Of a stretch of DNA of 64,000 nt, positions 1 to 12,282 are shown piece by piece. Made by a program: the position numbers and the translations under genes. Location: the NCBI RefSeq assembly GCF_900963305.1, contig NC_042526.1, positions 315,001 through 379,000 on the forward strand, given 5' to 3'. Source of the stretch: Echeneis naucrates. Taxonomy: Eukaryota; Chordata; Actinopteri; Carangiformes; Echeneidae. The notes below the pieces were generated by a model that worked only from the letters and a program-made list of their open reading frames with translations, ran no database searches and had not been told where the DNA came from. Within the stretch, counting starts at the first letter, position 1. Each line of letters starts with the position of its first letter.

Positions 1-413
1 CAGGAGGCAGGAGGCAGGAGATAGGAGAAAGGAGAAGGGAGGCAGGAGGCAGGAGACAGGAGACAGGAGACAGGAGGCAGGAGGCAGGAGGAAGGAGATA
101 GGAGGCAGGAGAAAGGAGAAGGGAGGCAGGAGGCAGGAGACAGGAGACAGGAGACAGGAGATAGGAGACAGGAGGCAGGAGGCAGGAGATAGGAGATAGG
201 AGGCAGGAGAAAGGAGAAAGGAGGCAGGAGGCAGGAGACAGGAGACAGGAGATAGGAGACAGGAGGCAGGAGACAGGAGACAGGAGATAGGAGATAGGAG
301 ACAGGAGAAAGGAGAAGGGAGGCAGGAGGCAGGAGACAGGAGACAGGAGACAGGAGATAGGAGACAGGAAGCAGGAGACAGGAGACAGGAGGCAGGAGAC
401 AGGAGACAGGAGG

Positions 414-459
<46 letters not shown>

Positions 460-470
460 GAGCAGCAGAC
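1..470. repeat. 7-bp-based minisatellite in tph2 intron 4
   Basis: Tandem array of CAGGAGG and CAGGAGA heptamers with variants such as GATAGGA and GAAAGGA. It fills the window edge and ends five bases before the donor of tph2 exon 4. It is strongly purine-biased on this strand. It carries no coding signal and its left end is outside the window. Confidence 0.95.
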
Positions 471-474
471 TCAC

Positions 475-1425
475 GGGATGGTCTGCGTCCAGCTCAGAGC
501 CGTACATCAGGACTCGGTGGGAACACTGGTCCAGCTCAGAGATCTTCATGGGGAACCAGGGGACGTCATCTCCGTCTGACAAAACAAGACCATGTTTGTT
601 TCCTGTCTGGTCCTGATCCTGAGGATGGCGTCCAGGTGTCCCTACCTGCCTCGGCCGTCCATACGTGCTGTGGCGTATTGAAGGACAGGATGTGGACCTG
701 GTCTCGGAGCTGCTGCAGCAGCTCGTTAAAGTCCTTCTTACTGCAGCTGCAGTCGGCGAAGATCTCCACCTCATTCGGGACCCGCTTCGAGATCCGGGAC
801 TCTATGTGGTTCAGGTTCACCCGCTTCTCCTGTGGGGGACATGGGGACAGTATGTGGATGTGGATGTGGATCAGGATCAGGATGTGAATCTGGACCAGGA
901 CTGGTCTCACCTGGAAGAGTCTCAGGGCTTTGACCAAACAGCCGACCTCGTTCTTCAGAGAGAAAACCACTGCTGTTTGCCCCGCCCCCTCGCCACCCTC
1001 AGGGTCCTGTTTCTCGTTAATTGGACAGAATGAAGGACGACGAGACTGGAGGACAACCACAACATAAGGTTTCAGTTTTCTGAGACTCTAAGACCCTGAC
1101 GTGGTCTCGTTTGAGGACCAGACCTAGATCTGGACCTACTTACCAGAAAAAAAAAACAATTATCAAAGGTCTTAATTACTGTCCTGGTCCCAAAAGCTCA
1201 GGACCTGGACCTGGACCTGGACCAGGTAGCTGTCAACTGTTTATCTGGAACCTGTCTCACTTAACATCACATGATAAACCAAAACCATCAGAAGGTGATG
1301 ATGGTGGGACTTACCATCTGTCCCCCAGTGTGACGCTGCTGCTGGTGGTCAAACATGGCTGAGTCCAGTGACAAGCCCCTCCTAGACCAGTACTTGCTCG
1401 AGAACATCATCATTGCCGGCTGCAT
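475..1425 (-). CDS. tph2: Tryptophan hydroxylase 2, exons 1-4 (5' partial gene)
   Basis: Tryptophan 5-hydroxylase 2 is the iron- and tetrahydrobiopterin-dependent rate-limiting enzyme of neuronal serotonin synthesis. Coding exons in gene order are 1315-1425, 911-1012 (the acceptor could also be at 1006), 646-829 and 475-575. Exon 1 begins [17 protein letters not shown], almost identical to the TPH2-specific N-terminus and absent from TPH1. Exons 2-3 encode the regulatory ACT domain ([19 protein letters not shown], then [12 protein letters not shown]). Exon 4 gives [12 protein letters not shown] and [10 protein letters not shown], the start of the catalytic domain. All junctions have GT-AG sites. 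The catalytic domain with its iron ligands lies beyond the left edge. The human ACT motif reads EVGGLV; here it is EVGCLV. As in human, the gene lies downstream of tbc1d15 on the same strand. Confidence 0.95.
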
Positions 1426-1760
1426 CCGGGGAACTGGCTTCAGCTCCTTCAGCTCCTTCGGGTCCCTCATCACATGGGACGAGGCCATGGGGAACCAGTG
1501 GGTGTAGGAGTACCAGGGCTCCAGCCTGCCGCTCTGCTTCAACGCTGCCAGTCCGACTCAGACCGTCTGTCGGCCCGCTGCCGGCCCGCCTCTAGTTATA
1601 TACAGTGAGGAGGGGGCTGATGATGCTGACACTGAGCTCCTCCCTCAACAGTCCTGCAGCTGTTGGCTCCGCCTGCAGGGAAGACTGAGTCTGAAAGGGA
1701 AGATCCTGATCCTGAACCTGAACTGATTCTGATAGAGCACATCAAACTTTTTCTTCTCGA

Positions 1761-2231
1761 TGGTTTGACGGTCTAAAGGTCTGACGGTCTGAAGGTCTCA
1801 AGATCCAGACAGTCTGAGGGTCTGAAGGTTTGAAGGTCTAAAGGTCTTAGGGTCTGAAGGTCTGAAGGTCTAAAGGTCTGAGGGTCTGAAGGTCTGAAGG
1901 TCTGACGGTCTGAAGGTCTCAAGATCCAGACAGTCTGAGGGTCTGAAGGTTTGAAGGTCTAAAGGTCTGAAGGTCTGAAGGTCTAAAGGTCTGAGGATCT
2001 GAAGGTCTGAAGGTTTGAAGGTCTAAAGGTCTGAGGATCTGAAGGTCTGAAGGTTTGAAGGTCTGAAGGTTTGAAGGTCTGAAGGTTTGAAGGTCTAAAG
2101 GTCTGAAGGTCTGAAGGTCTAAAGGTCTGAGGATCTGAAGGTCTGAAGGTTTGAAGGTCTAAAGGTCTGAAGGTCTGAAGGTCTAAAGGTCTGAGGGTCT
2201 GAAGGTCTGAAGGTTTGAAGGTCTAAAGGTC
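1761..2231. repeat. Minisatellite of GGTCTGAAGGTCTAAA type
   Basis: About 470 bases of degenerate 8-16 bp units (GGTCTGAA, GGTCTAAA, GGTTTGAA, GGTCTGAG) lying upstream of tph2. The reverse complement reads AGACCTTCAGACC and resembles the units of the array at 46760-47570. No gene is seen in it. Confidence 0.93.
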
Positions 2232-4421
2232 CAGAACTTTTTGATGTCATAAAGAATCATTAGCCACCTTCAGCCACACACACCATCAGTTTTTTTCTGA
2301 ATGTCTATCTGCGGTTTAAATTTCAGCCAATCAGAGAGGATCTGATCCTTACCTCTGATTGGCTACTGGCCCTTCAGATGAAACAGAATATAATAACACC
2401 TTTAAACTAACAGAAGCTCCGTTCGACAGCTGCCTCACATTCATTGGTATCGTTGTCTTTGTGTTTTGATGTTCTAGCTTTGTGTTGCTTCTCATTGTCG
2501 TCGTGGTTACTGGGAGCTGTTGGTGCAGGTAAACAGGCCTCGCTTCACTGACCTGACTGAATGACAGAGACGCCTCCCATCCAATCAGCACATTGATGGA
2601 CGCCGATAACGGTGCCACTATCAGCCGGCTGCTGCCACAATTTCCTGCAGCTCAGGAAATGAAAGAGCGAGAGGCGGCAGCAGCTGCTTTGTTCTGTCGG
2701 GCTGCTTATGAGCAGATCTCAGGTGATACCTTCTCCCATCAAGGGGGGGGTGTCCCTCAGCTGAGTGACATTTGGAGCTGCTCCTTCAGACCGCCTGACA
2801 TTTCTCATCAAAGAACATCAAATCAGACCAGCTCTCAGATGTTAATGAAGTGACGTCAATACAGCTCTGCCGCCATGTTGTGTCCACGCCAACCACCGAC
2901 AGGTCACGTGACCCTTAGCATCAGTGAAGCTTGAACATTGTTGTACTTCCTGTTTGTCAGCTGATGGAGCCTTTGTGACTGCTTGTTGACATTAGCTGAA
3001 TTATTTATCAGTCTTAAAGTTTCAGGTTTTAATCAGAGGATGGGGGGGGGGCTGTTTCCTAATAATAGAAGTGTGATGTCAGTCATCGGCTCTATTAGCC
3101 AGGAACTATGCTCCAAAACCAGAGCTGACGTTTGATTGGTGCAGCAGATCTTTAAAGCTTCACATTTATGGACTTCTGAGGCCTTTTATTGTGGCTGATA
3201 TTCATAGGAAGACAAACTGTGGGCTAAAAACCAAAAATGCCAGTGTAGTTTTCCTTCTGCGCTCTCAGCAGCTCCAGTTGGTCTGACAGATGGTTTAAGC
3301 TGTAACCAAAAGAATTTAAAAAATAACTCAGATCCTGAAATCAGTTTATTGCCCAAAGAGTTCGATTGATTACAAGAGAAGAGCTGAAATCATGAATTTT
3401 AAACCTGCAGCAGAAACATGGCAGTGACATGAAACCAGTCTGTGTCATTAAAGCTGCTAATATCATCAGGCTCCTCTGCAACATGAGCCTGTTTGAGACT
3501 CCAAGGTCAAAGGTCAAGGGAGCGACACGTTGATATTATTCTATTAAAGGAAGTGACAGTTAAGTTGGTTTAGAGAGTTCGACTCCACCAGCTAAAGGGA
3601 AACGGTCACATTTCAGGAAATGCTGATGTTTGATTCCTCTCCGGGAGTCACAGCTTACACTTCCTCTGCCACTTCACAATAAAAGCCCAGATTTGAATGT
3701 GAAATACAATGCGTTTGCGCACACGCGCACACACACCTCTGCACTAAAGGGGTGGGTCACTGACAGAGCCTTGTGGTTACCAAGGTAACAGCTCTGTGAT
3801 CTGACAGTGTTTGATGAAGTGATGTTCATTTGTCTTTCAGTGATGATAAGACCTGCTCAACGACTCCCAGAGAGAAATTTGTTCCCAGAATGCCACAGTG
3901 TTTAAGGAAATGAGAAGAATGTTTTCAGACGTCAGAGGCAAACTCTCCTCATGGTGACGCTTTAATTCCGTCAGAGCAAGCAGTTTGAATATTACAGGGT
4001 TAATACTGAGAGGAGGCGACGGAGGTGATATCTGAAGAGGTGAAGCGGGCGGAGCTACAACAGTTCGACCCATGACGGCGCTGAGCGAATATTTGTCTCA
4101 TTCAAATCAAAGCTGTTGTGTCGTACGTATCAAAAACAACATGCTGGACCTAGATCCCCCAGAAGCAGGAGTGTAATGAGGAGCGGAGCTAGGACCCCTG
4201 ACCCCTGACCCCCCCCTAAACATCCTCAGGAGACAAGGAATGACTGAGTGAAAGAGACAATAAGGTACAAGAAATTACAAAAATAAGATTTTGATTCATC
4301 TTCAATCATTTTTTACATTCTCCGCTTCTTCTCCTCGTCCTCGGGGGGCGGGGCCACGTGGTGGCGGTCTGAGGTCGCTGTCTTGCTGATTGAGTCTATT
4401 TCTGCTCAAACCTGCTGTTCA
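2232..4421. other. Intergenic region between tbc1d15 3' end and tph2
   Basis: No exon with flanking splice sites and no recognisable protein was found on either strand. A GCCGCCATGTTG YY1-like motif sits near 2870 and a short mixed CA/CG repeat near 3715-3735. The stretch should hold the tph2 promoter (minus, from 1426 upward) and the tbc1d15 3' UTR (below 4422). I could not place a poly(A) signal with confidence. Confidence 0.6.
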
Positions 4422-7400
4422 CTACGATATGAAGGCAACTTTACAGCCATTGTGAGAGCTGCTTTCTCTCAAGTGTTCTTGGACACTGGAGCAGGCGTCC
4501 TGTAGCTGCTGTGGTCTGGGACCTGGACCAGGACCAGATTTGGGACCAGACTCTGTCAGGTCAGAGATGAAGACTTCTGTGGGAAAACCCAAGATGTTGC
4601 TGACTGGGGCTGGCAGGTCCTGAGGGAGACAGACAGCAGCCCAGTTACTTCTACAGGTCAGTAACAGTAACAGGTCCAGGTCCAGGTTCAGACCCAGAAC
4701 CAGATCCTGGCCCACACCCAGTTCTTGTTGTCAACTCAACAGTGTCAGTTTATTCTTAGTCAAGCTTCATTATTTGCATACATTCACAGGAAATGTCAGA
4801 AACAGTTCAAGATTTTCGGACTAAAATGTTAGTGAGTTGTGTGTGTGTGCTGCTGATCGTACCTTACAGCCCCTGACCTGCAGACAGATGCCCTCAGCTT
4901 TCTGTAGGATCTCCTCCACGTCCAGCTTCATGGACAGCTCATTGATGTGCTGAGACAAAAACACAGAACTTCACTTTGACCTGCTGACAGTCCACATGTG
5001 AAAATCCCCAAAATAAAAGCCCCACTCTGCTCCTCATAAGAACTGACAGTTGTGTTTAGGGTCGTGCGCTGCCCCCTGTTGGACAACGCTGACATGTCAG
5101 CTACATCTTTAATGTGTTTTCTGTGACGTCATGATGAAAAAGGAAAATATTTAATCTGCCCGAAATGACTTTTTTTTCTTGTCGTAGCAGTCACTTTAAA
5201 TATTTTATCTCTAAAATCAAAGCGTAACTGAGAAACTGTTCACCTTCAGGATCTCATTGAAGCCATAATTTTCCTCCATGATCTTCTGTTTCTCTGAGTC
5301 CAGGATGGCACAACAGATCAACAGGTGGAAGTTCTGACAGGGCAGACCAGTCCACATCACCTGAGGATGACAGACACACAACTGGCTGGCTCATCCAGGT
5401 CACGACTGAAAATGAAGCTGAGACTAAACTGAAAAGGAATAAATTATGGAAGCTGAGAAGGACACAACGGGACACAACTTTGGTTTAATTAAATGTTGCT
5501 GCTGCTTCAGTCCCATTAGTGAACTCACCTCCCAGAGCCGCAGGACGTCCTGGAAGCTGAGCTCCCTCTTAAACCTGATCAACAACCAGCGGAAACAGAA
5601 ATACAGGTAACCTGAGTCCTGAGACTCTGGAAGAAAAACACATAGTCAGAGTTAGAAGGAGAGGACGCACAGCAACATCATTGGTCTGTTTTTTTTTTTT
5701 TTTTTACTTTCCAGATAAAAAACTGAATTTAAGTAGAAGTTTAAGGTCCACACAGCTTTAAGTTATTAACATTAAAAGTCAATGTGGTCTTTGATTCTAT
5801 ATGTATCTATATGATTCTATATTGTATATTAATACAGTGAAGGTATCAAAAGCTCTCAGTCCATGAAGAAATGTTCACTTTGTGATGTTACAACAAAGCA
5901 GTCATAACCCCCCGCACACCTGGACACTCCATCCAACTTCTAGCTGAGTATTAACCTGAAATCGGCTTTATTTATGGTCAGAAAACAGCTGACTGTGTCA
6001 TACCAAGGTAGTTCCAGAAGGCCAAGTCTAGCAGCCTCAGTAGAGTACTGAGCTGGATCAGCTGAGTCTTCACCCCCTGCATCGGCTCCTCAAAGTTCTG
6101 GTGCTGAAACGCGCAAATAAACGCATAAATCTGAACCTGAATCAGATTACATCACAGCTCTCGACCAGGATATCCATAAAGTACTGAATCCAAAGTCCAG
6201 ACCTGATCAAAGATCTGCTTTACCTACCATTTGGTCCATGAAGGAAACAAAACACCAGAAAGCGTCCACCTCGTTCTCCATCACAAAGAGGATCGGTGAG
6301 AGCAGGTCACTCATCCCCTGAACGTAACCTGAGTATGAACATCGTTTAAAACATTAATTCTCCTTTTTCAGGTGAAAGTAGATCCACGGAGGAACCACCC
6401 ATGTCTCACCCAAATCGAAGTCATACATGCAGTAGGTCATCAGGATGTCGTGGAGGAGAACCAGGCTGGGGTTATCGATCCCCTCATAGAACCGATTTGT
6501 TCTGTCAGTTCTGTTCACATCCTTCTCTACAAAGACACAGAACCAACAGGCCCACGTCAGATTGGCTCAGAGGATCCACAGATAAATTCTGTCACCCTCA
6601 AACTACTGGTCCTGCAGCTCAGACTGGTTCTCACCTATCAGACTCCGGTAGTCTCTGAGTCTGGAGTTCCTCTTCTCCTGTTCCTCGCTTAGTGATTTCC
6701 ACTGAAGCTTCATCCTGAAGTATTCATCCCTGAAACAAGGAGAGAACATCCTCATCATCACATCCCATGTTGTCTTCAGACGAGTGGAGCCACAACAAAC
6801 TATCAAAAAACATGATACAGTGAAAAGTCTTCATGGTCTCAGACATGTTCCTGCCATTGACTCCCCATTGCACTCAGAGCTTTTGGATCTTATTTCTGAT
6901 CTGAATATTGATCAATTATCAGGCTTCAATTTACTGCTGACTCATCCTTTATTTCCAACTCCAGATCACCTGAGACAGGTGCTGTATATTGTCACTGCTC
7001 CATCCACACCTTAAAGAAAATCTATCTTTTTCATTTGTATGTTTTAGAAGGAATCCCATTAATCAGAATATACTGAAATTGAAAAGAGTTTTGGCTTAAT
7101 CTTTTACAGGAGGAATGATTAGATTTGAGGACAGAGAAGTGAGCTCGTACGTCTTGTTCCTCTGCAGAGCCTTCCTCTCCTCCAGCGTACTGTTCCAGGG
7201 AAAATACCCCAAAAGGAACTTCCAGGCCTCTTTCCTGATGGCATGACAGAGTCCCTGCAGATTCACATGATCAGAGCAGGTTGAGTCAAACAAAGTGTCA
7301 TGAACTGGACCGGTCATTTCTGGGTCTACACAGTCCACGTACCCCTTTGAAGATGGTTTGTTTGAGGTGAGGGATCCTGATCATCCTTCCCTCTGCATCC

Positions 7401-10400
7401 TGGTGTTTGATCCAATACTCTGCAGACAGAGGCTCCCTCCTCGTCACCTGAGGCCTCGTTCCCAGGTCGATCTGATGGACAAAGTGTCACTGTCAACACT
7501 TCCTAACACTAAGACACCTCAGTATGTCTACCAGGTCTTGGTCCTGGTCTTCTTAAATTAGTGACTTTTAATCCATGTCCACTCAGAGACATGTAACATG
7601 AAGCTGCACACTAACCAAAATGCCAACAAAAATGAAGTTATGTGATGTCATCTTCAGTGCAACAGTGACCCTCCTCACCCTAGTGATGACCTCGAAGCCC
7701 GGCTCCTCCTGCTGGTTGATCTCCAGTCCGGGGATGACTTCACCCAGCAGGTCGGCCACCTCCTCGGGGGGGCGCTGGTGCTGTTCCTCTGTCCCCCGAA
7801 AAGCATCAAATATGTAGTTGGTGACTTTGGAGAAGCTGCCCAAGGTGGTCACGTATGGGTCCTTCCTAAATTTCTGCTGGAGATAAAGAAAATCATCAAA
7901 ACTTTCAAAGGTGTGACAAGATTTGGAGTCAAGAAGCTGCTTGATGAATTTTGACGCTGGCAGATCTACTTTGTGTTGATAATATTTGAGATATGGTTTC
8001 TCACATGAACGAGGCCAAAATTGTTGTCGTCCAGAAGGTTCTCGAAGGACTGTGATAGAGCTTTGTTTGGCGTGCTGACTAACAGACATGTTATATCTTC
8101 TGGAGACCTACAAACACACAATTCTCATCAGACACACTTCTGACTGTGTGTATTGTTGTGTTGCTGCATGGACTTACTCGCTGAGCAGAGCGAATTTCCT
8201 CAGGCTGTCCAGGAACTCTCTGCTGCCGCCCTGGTGGAAATGCAGAGCAGGGAGGGAGGTGGAGGACTCCTTCAGTTTGAAGAGCAGGAAGGTCCAACCT
8301 TCCTCCTTCACTGTGAGAGACCGGAGGTCACAGACACTGAAGGTGAACGCCCACCTGCTCCTCTCCTGGGTGTGGTTCAGAGAACCTGACAAACAAAAGA
8401 CAGGGAACAGGAAACACAGTTGAACATCATCTTAATTTTAACCTCCTCAATCCTGGTTAATCCCGGTCTTAATCACTTTGACCATTATGATCAGGACCAT
8501 AAAACAAACTTCTGAGTGACTGAGTTTGAACAGTTTGATGTTTTTGTTTGTTTTTTTTTATTTAACTTGTGACACTGACTCACTTTCATTTCCTCAAACA
8601 TCCAAATCAAGTCTCTAACACCTGCACTTTTCATGTAAAGATCAGAATGACAAGTCAATGTTTTGAAATGATCTCCTGATGAGGTGGAGGATTTAAACCA
8701 CTCCTGTCTATCGCAGCAGCACGGCAGCATAGTGGTTAGCGCTGTGCAGATTTGGGTTTCCTCCCACCATCCAAAGACATCATATTTGGGTTCATTGATG
8801 ACACTAAACTGTCTGTAGGTCTGACTTTGAGTGGTTGTTTTTCTCTGTCTGTCTCTGTGATGGACTGGAGACCTGTCCAGGGCGACCACATCCCTCGCCC
8901 AGAGTGAGCTGGGATTGGTATAAGATTAATAAAATGTGTTTATCACAAGTACAGCTGATCACAGAAGCAATCTAAAATAACAAGCAATTTCACAAAAACA
9001 AACTTAAAGTCAGTGACTGCGGAAACTCACCCTCTCCATTTGAGCAGGGTCTCTTCTTGAAGGACACAGCGTTGATCATGTCCCACTCTGTTTCGTAGCT
9101 CTGCTGAGTCTCTAGCAGCTGCTGAGACCTGTCCCCTGGAGACTGAGCCCACTCCATGACTGAGCTGGAGTCCTGAAGAAACACAGAGGCTACTTTTTAA
9201 TTTTCTTTGTAGATGGATTGTCTTATGTTGCTGAAATACATCTTACCATCACCTGATGTTACTTGTGCCACTGGACAGGGCTAGTTTACTGACTGCTGCT
9301 TTTACCGTGTGCAGCTTAAGGCTTTTTATGTTTTCATAATAGATGATAGTAGCCCATAACACAAGAAAGAACAAAAAATTTAATAGATATTTTTCCTTAT
9401 TTCACAGATAAAAACACTGTAAACAAGAATAACTAAACTTTAGACGTCACTATCAAAGATGGAGAATGAGAATCGATGGATAAACACACAGAAACAAAGC
9501 AGCAAAGCAAAGGCAAAGGCTCAGTTGTGTTCATGTGTCAGCAGTTGGAGCTTCAGGCGTGACACACAAAGTTAACCGGAGTTACAGCAGAGTCAGAGAA
9601 GCGTTGATCAGAAGATGGAGCTCTGACCATCAGGGTGATGTCCTGAATAATAACAACACTGGAGACGCTGAGACACTGTAGGACATTTGACCCGACGGCA
9701 ACTAAGAACACAAAACTCACAGCACACAAACCTTTCCAGCACACAGCATGTTGGACGGGTCGACTGTGTCCTCCAGAGGTCTGTATTCCACAATGATCTC
9801 CCCATCCTGATAGGAGGGAGACAACAAGTTAGTTCAGATACACAGTTAGAGCTGCGTGATAAACGGAGAACTTTTAAACTTTACTGTTAGAGTTCTGTGA
9901 TTAGTGAACACGAAACATTTAAAATCAGCAGTACTCTTACCCTGTCAACAATCCGCAGAGACCCAGAGACAAGTAGATCCTGCTCGATGCCGTCATCATC
10001 ACTGCTGCTATGGATGAACACTCCTTCGTGTTCATATATAACCTATGTGAAAGAAGTTATATGAGTCGGCGGTTGACTTCGTTCCAATCGGGCTTTACAG
10101 CTCAGTCATAGAACTAGATTAGAACAGAACTATCAGATTCTCTGGAAGATACTGTCATATCCCATCGACTAAGATGCAGATTTTTTCATCCTCAACCATT
10201 CGATAATTGTCAATAAACATCGGATTAACCCACAGCAGGAGGACAGTGTTCGTGTTAAATGACTTCTGGCCATCGGCATGCCCTGAATCCATGAGCTCCT
10301 GGACCAGCTGGACCAATATCTGTATTGTGCCACTTCAATTCTTCTCATCTGAATGCCTCAGTCTGCTCACAGACCACCAGCGACGAACCGGCTCCACCGC

Positions 10401-10950
10401 TTTAAACCGACTGACAGCTAGTACTGGTCCGACCGACGCACTTGACCTCTGACCTCATTACTGATTTACAAAGTTTGGCGAGAAAACAAACCTTAGTTCA
10501 GAGAAACGCAGCGGCGTTATCAGAGAGACCAGACCTGCTGGAGCTGCAGCTGGTTTATCTGCAGGCGCAGACCGAGTCTGGGACCCGAGTCTGGGACCTG
10601 CTGGCGGTGACTGGGCAGAAGGGGTCGAGCGGATGTCGGAAGTGTCCGACGACCGCTGGAGGGTCGGCGGCCCAACTATCGTCAGCTGGCCCCGGGAACA
10701 ACATGCTAATGTCGCCGTTAGCAGTTGGAAGCAGCCCGGGGCCAGGCTACTCCGGAGCGGCCGGTTACAGAGCCGGAAGGTGGACGTGCAGCCTCCGTGT
10801 CCTCACCCGGTAGCTCCGGTTAACTTAGCAGCTAACGGCGTCTCTCACTAACCTGCGGTGTGTTCTGTAAAGACGGAGCTGTGTCCGGTAAACACCGAGT
10901 GTCAGACCGGGTAGAGAAGTTTTTACCTTCTGAACTGTCTCTTCCGCCAT
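4422..10950 (-). CDS. tbc1d15: TBC1 domain family member 15, Rab GTPase-activating protein
   Basis: GAP for Rab7 and related Rabs in late endosome/lysosome traffic and mitophagy. Seventeen coding exons in gene order: 10927-10950, 9941-10042, 9732-9806, 9031-9172, 8178-8385, 8005-8107, 7679-7876, 7343-7471, 7151-7254, 6635-6729, 6410-6526, 6228-6328, 6004-6103, 5529-5626, 5244-5360, 4863-4949, 4422-4619. Phases agree throughout and give 665 residues (human 691). The N-terminal half (VIYEHEGVFIHSS, LPALHFHQGG, FSKVTNYIFDAF) is the DUF3548-type region. The TBC domain starts near residue 327 (HAIRKEAWKFLLGYFPW). It contains the arginine finger in IEKDVNRTDR (about 393-402) and the glutamine finger in YVQGMSDLLSP (about 434-444), so both catalytic residues are present. 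The C-terminal tail is proline/glycine-rich and diverged. The start lies in CAACATGGCGG. A short alternative for exon 7 begins at 7873. Confidence 0.96.
8713..8920 (+). repeat. Degenerate teleost interspersed element, copy 1
   Basis: Lies in a tbc1d15 intron. It begins CAGCACGGCAGCATAGTGG and continues through a 'tttcctcccaccatccaaagac'-like block to GATGGACTGGAGACCTGTCC and a 'gagctgggattgg' end. I know this series of blocks as a very common fish repeat with a tRNA-like head. Further copies are at 11350-11523 and 31865-32010, with a head fragment at 61936-61966. Confidence 0.8.
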
Positions 10951-11090
10951 GTTGTCTCCCCTGTCTCCTGCTGACGTCAGCGGCTCACGTGCCTGTCAGC
11001 GTCCAAAACAAAACGGACAAGTCAGCTTCCGGTGTTTCAGAGTCCCTGCCGCCATGTTGGATTCCGTTTACGTCTTAGCTTCAGACGCAG
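10951..11090. promoter_or_regulatory. tbc1d15 promoter region with two CCGCCATGTTG motifs
   Basis: Sequence immediately upstream of the tbc1d15 ATG. GC rises here, with CACGTG-like and GACGTCAG elements at about 10973-10990. One CCGCCATGTTG (reverse of CAACATGGCGG, a YY1-type site) overlaps the start codon and a second lies at about 11049. No TATA box was seen. The transcription start is inferred, not shown. Confidence 0.5.
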
Positions 11091-12059
11091 ATTCGTCACA
11101 TTCATGAACAGGGTGGATAAAGTGAAGACCAGGATTTTAATCACGTAATTAAGACCAATAACAAAACTTTAAATAATTATATGTGACATAAACACAAAAC
11201 GTCCAGCCTTAAACTATATATATTAATTTACTTTTTTTAATACCTATTTGACTTGATTTATATTTTTTGACGACATTTTATTTTTATATATTGTTGTTAC
11301 TATATTTGAGGACTTGATTACTTTCACTCTTTCCTACCTCTTAACCGTTTCCGGGTCACGGGGGGTTCAGCAGCCAATCCCAGCTCACTCTGGCGAGGGG
11401 CGGGGTCACCCCGGACAGGTCTGCAGTCCATCAAAGAGACAGACACACCTACGGACAGTTTAGAGTCACCAATAAACCCAACCAGGACGTCTTTGGACGC
11501 CCCAGGCCGGGAACCAAACCAGGTCTAGGTTCAAAGTCTTTTCTTGTCCTAACTAACCTGCAATCAACCACCCAGTGAAATACAAAGGCCCTGGCTCTTA
11601 CCTAAGTTCAATATCTGGTGTTGATGTTAAATGTTGGAATGGAATTAACTCTCTCTATATAAAATATATTACTTATGCTATCAATTTTATTCCAGCTCAG
11701 ACTAGCATCCACAAACAACAAACTCTTCTGTGGTGCAATCTTGTTGGGAAAAGAGCTGGACCACGTCAGCACACACAGGTGTGTGTCTTAAGGAGAGGAT
11801 GTGTTGACACAAACTTCATTCAAGACTCTGCTTTGTTGTGATCAGGGATCAGTGGGACCAGACCGACTGATACAAGACGCCTGCTTCTACTGCGTAGATA
11901 CTCCTTTAGTAATCCTAACAATACTAATAATGCAACAAACACACCAATAGTGATAAAAGTAACATTCTTTATTTTTCAGCCAGAGTAAATATATCTCTTC
12001 ATGTTTCATCTTCTTAGATGAAATGAACATGTCAGTCTTTTGTCACAGTCAGCTGATTT
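11091..12059. other. Intergenic, AT-rich, head-to-head tbc1d15/zfc3h1 spacer
   Basis: No coding exon was recognised on either strand. The interval contains an AT-rich block (11150-11330) and one interspersed repeat copy (11350-11523). In human the genes RAB21, TMEM19 and THAP2 lie here between the same two flanking genes. I found no trace of the THAP zinc finger, TMEM19 membrane segments or Rab G-box motifs. Confidence 0.6.
11350..11523 (-). repeat. Teleost interspersed element, copy 2 (inverted)
   Basis: Reverse-orientation relative of the 8713-8920 copy: TCCGGGTCACGGGGGGTTC, AGCCAATCCCAGCTCACTC, a 'gggcggggtcaccccggacagg' block, then 'cggacagtttagagtcaccaat' and the 'gggaaccaaaccagg' end. 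It is truncated before the tRNA-like head. Confidence 0.8.
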
Positions 12060-12282
12060 TCTTTAACACGTAAACATCCTGCAGGCGGATCTCCTTATAT
12101 GGGTTTGCTCCAGTCTCGTGGGATCTCGCCGTGTCTCGCGGTAGCTGACTAAGGGAAGTCCCGGAGCAGAAGCCGTCGGTGATGCGGATCAGGGCGGACC
12201 GGGTTCAGACCAACCGTCGTTAAAGCGGTGAAATGAGCGTCAGGTGCCGGTCCCGGTGAGTTATTGGTCCTGACTTCGCAAC
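12060..12282 (+). promoter_or_regulatory. zfc3h1 promoter and 5' leader
   Basis: GC- and CpG-rich sequence directly before the zfc3h1 ATG, including CTCGTGGGATCTCGCCGTG and CTCGCGGTAGC. The start codon is embedded in CAACATGGCGG, a YY1-type motif also found at the tbc1d15 start. The assignment rests on position and base composition only. Confidence 0.5.

Noticed and set aside
1-470. Possible CRISPR-like or other regularly spaced array
   Set aside because: Units are contiguous heptamers without unique spacers, and the setting is a vertebrate intron. The same reasoning applies to the other minisatellites.
8368-8385. Acceptor at CACACCCAG|GAGAGG for tbc1d15 exon 5
   Set aside because: It would break the frame with exon 4; the acceptor at 8386 (TTTGTTTGTCAG) keeps phase and adds GSLNHTQ.
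10207-10851. Plus-strand frames in tbc1d15 intron 1
   Set aside because: GC-rich intronic sequence; no family resemblance and no splice context. Treated as part of the first intron.
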